NCBI GenBank assembly: GCA_910586345.1
Contig: CAJUHC010000002.1
Span: 83,194-123,525 of the forward strand
Direction: 5' to 3'
DNA length: 40,332 bases
Source of the DNA: an uncultured Christensenella sp.
Lineage (GTDB): Bacteria > Bacillota > Clostridia > Christensenellales > Borkfalkiaceae
Positions within the stretch are counted from its first letter, which is position 1. The number at the start of each line of letters is the position of its first letter. Position numbers and translations under genes: made by a program. This document shows positions 38,859-40,332 of this stretch, piece after piece. Under the pieces are notes generated by a model. That model was not told where the DNA came from and made no database searches. It saw only the letters and a program-made list of their open reading frames with translations.

Positions 38859-40145
38859 TTAAATCGACCCGCAAAAATCTTCGCAAACCAAAAAACGAAT
38901 ATTTTTCGTGTTTTCGGTAATTTTTATTTTATCGGAAATTTCCACTCCTCCGACAGCCAAAATTTCATTACCCGACGTTATAAGCGGAATTTTGTTCCGA
39001 ATTCTTAATGGTATCTTTTTATCCGTAAAATAATCTCCGAGGTTTTTGGTCCCGCCGCCGAATTTGGTAAATTTGTCGCCCGAACGCATAAATCTAATAA
39101 CCGCGGTATCAGGAATTTTATCTAAATCGAAGCGCAGCGATTTCGTTCCGTTTTCTCCCTCTGTTCCGCAAATTTTAAAATACCGACCGCAATAATTATC
39201 TCCGCGATAATTTCCGAAAGCGATTTCCTCACACGAACAAAGCTCCGCGGACTCCGTCAAGACGATTTTATTTCCCTCTTTATAAGCAACGAGCCCGAGA
39301 AACCCGAAACGTTTACCGTTTTCGGAAAATTGCAGATTGTAAAGGCTTTCCAGGTGCGCGGAAGTATAATCTTTGAAAACGCTTTTAAAAATATTAAGAG
39401 CTTTCAGCACTGCGTGCTTGAAAACGGCTTTTTCATTGCAAATAGAAATTTCCGTGCCGTAAGACGTCTGTTTGACTATTCCGTTTACGCTTACGAGATT
39501 ATCGAAATATTCTTCATATTCCAACGCGATACGCGAAAAACGGTATATTGCTTTCACCGCGCCCGGGACCGCGTTTTCAAGTTCGGGTAAGACGTTATGT
39601 CTTATTTTGTTTCGAGTATAGTCGTCCGTAAAATTACTCTCGTCTTCAACGAACCGTATTTCATTGTCGTTGATATAACGGTCTATCTGTTCGCGGGTAC
39701 ATAAAATCATCGGACGGATAATTCCTTCGACGTCGTTTATGCCTTTCATACCCAAAAGCCCGCTGCCTCTCGCAAGATTAAACAATACCGTTTCCGCATT
39801 GTCGTTCAGATGATGAGCAGTCGCAACAGCGTCGGCGCCGAGTTCTATAACTTTTCTGTAACAACCGAGCCGCCATTCGCGCGCGGCCGATTCCGTCCGT
39901 TCGCCGCCGCACTCCCATTCGAAAAAAGTCAAAGGTATTTTAAGTTCGGCGCATTTTTTTTTGACGAATTCGCTGTCGGAAGCGGAAGCCGCACCGCGTA
40001 TTTTATGGTCGCAGTTCAAAGCCGTAAGAGAAATTCCGAACTCCTTCGAGTGCATATTGAGATAATGCAAAAGAGCCATTGAATCTTTTCCGCCGGACAC
40101 GGCGACGCAAATTTTCATACCGGCGTACTTCGCAAGATTAATCAT
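38859..40145 (-). CDS. tilS: tRNA(Ile)-lysidine synthase
   Basis: TilS attaches lysine to C34 of tRNA-Ile(CAU), changing its codon from AUG to AUA; it is essential. The 428-residue protein has the PP-loop ATPase motif VAVSGGKDSMALLHYL with SGGKDS at residues 17-22. ALNCDHKIRG and VATAHHLNDNAETVLFNLAR follow, then GMKGINDVEGIIRPMI and ESNFTDDYTRNKIRHNVLPE. The C-terminal TilS domain has FMRSGDKFTKFGGGTKNLGD, then FTDKKIPLRIRNKIPLI. No Shine-Dalgarno precedes the ATG; a promoter is placed so that the A of the ATG is the predicted +1, which supports this start over an internal ATG at codon 10. It begins the tilS-X-hpt unit, divergent from an initiator tRNA gene. Confidence 0.96.
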   Translation of the reverse strand: MINLAKYAGMKICVAVSGGKDSMALLHYLNMHSKEFGISLTALNCDHKIRGAASASDSEFVKKKCAELKIPLTFFEWECGGERTESAAREWRLGCYRKVIELGADAVATAHHLNDNAETVLFNLARGSGLLGMKGINDVEGIIRPMILCTREQIDRYINDNEIRFVEDESNFTDDYTRNKIRHNVLPELENAVPGAVKAIYRFSRIALEYEEYFDNLVSVNGIVKQTSYGTEISICNEKAVFKHAVLKALNIFKSVFKDYTSAHLESLYNLQFSENGKRFGFLGLVAYKEGNKIVLTESAELCSCEEIAFGNYRGDNYCGRYFKICGTEGENGTKSLRFDLDKIPDTAVIRFMRSGDKFTKFGGGTKNLGDYFTDKKIPLRIRNKIPLITSGNEILAVGGVEISDKIKITENTKNIRFLVCEDFCGSI

Positions 40146-40151
40146 AACCGA

Positions 40152-40180
40152 ATTATAACATAAAAAAAAACGCCTTGCAA
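40152..40180 (-). promoter_or_regulatory. promoter of tilS, predicted leaderless
   Basis: On the minus strand TTGCAA (40175-40180) and a perfect TATAAT (40152-40157) are 17 bases apart, with a nine-base T run in the spacer. Six bases then precede the ATG, so +1 falls on its A. Confidence 0.75.
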
Positions 40181-40222
40181 TAGCGGACGAAAAATAAAAT
40201 TAATTTATTTACCGAAAAACAG

Positions 40223-40251
40223 TTGACAAATGTTTTTTTATTTAATAGAAT
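40223..40251 (+). promoter_or_regulatory. promoter of the initiator tRNA gene
   Basis: TTGACA (40223-40228) and TAGAAT (40246-40251) are 17 bases apart, about 28 bases before the tRNA 5' end. A GCCTTG/CAAGGC hairpin (40258-40272) lies in the short precursor leader. Confidence 0.75.
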
Positions 40252-40278
40252 AATAAAGCCTTGTAACAAGGCGGTTGT

Positions 40279-40332
<54 letters not shown>

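Overview
The window looks like a chromosomal segment of an endospore-forming Clostridia, probably an uncultured gut lineage. The strongest clue is a complete spoIVA gene (spore-coat ATPase). Type III glutamine synthetase, RNase J, the LL-diaminopimelate aminotransferase route to meso-DAP, tilS and hpt lying close together, and AGGAG-type ribosome binding sites all fit. The lineage within Clostridia is inferred; no 16S or other phylogenetic marker was compared. There is no phage, insertion sequence or CRISPR array, and no gene-free stretch longer than 300 bases.

Layout. 1-3.4 kb (minus): dapL (cut by the window start), pyrG and dapF. 3.4-6.3 kb (plus): an ECF sigma factor, a one-pass membrane protein (probable anti-sigma factor) and a von Willebrand A lipoprotein. 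6.4-11.6 kb (minus): purA, a ClC H+/Cl- antiporter with a TrkA-C tail, and type III glutamine synthetase, each with its own promoter. 11.8-16.9 kb (minus): an operon of an unrecognised secreted protein with an internal duplication and two tandem paralogous ABC-FtsX fusion transporters. 17.1-22.1 kb (minus): RNase J, a TrmR-like methyltransferase, a U32-family tRNA hydroxylation protein and aroA. 22.2-26.3 kb (minus): a 1371-residue cytoplasmic protein of unknown function made of several repeat classes, an acidic linker and a basic C-terminal module. 26.6-28.8 kb (plus): serC and serA, with serA broken by one in-frame TAA. 28.9-31.2 kb: a 48-residue ORF behind a Shine-Dalgarno-masking hairpin, spoIVA (minus) and a small helical protein (plus). 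31.2-36.2 kb (minus): a tightly overlapping operon of SGNH hydrolase, ketopantoate-reductase-like enzyme, two alpha/beta hydrolases and an ATP-grasp enzyme, divergent from an SGNH lipoprotein (plus). 37.3-40.1 kb (minus): tilS, an unknown gene, hpt and a DUF378 protein. The right edge holds the 5' part of an initiator tRNA-Met gene.

How the genes relate. Housekeeping amino-acid, nucleotide and tRNA-modification genes alternate with three less-understood modules: the ECF/anti-sigma/vWA cassette, the secreted-protein/ABC operon and the giant repeat protein. Regulatory DNA is unusually readable. At least nine promoters have -35 and -10 boxes 17 bases apart. Two of them (tilS and the SGNH operon) place the predicted transcription start exactly on the A of the ATG, which predicts leaderless mRNAs. 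The best candidates for something undescribed are the 1371-residue repeat protein and the duplicated-domain secreted protein with its paired ABC transporters.
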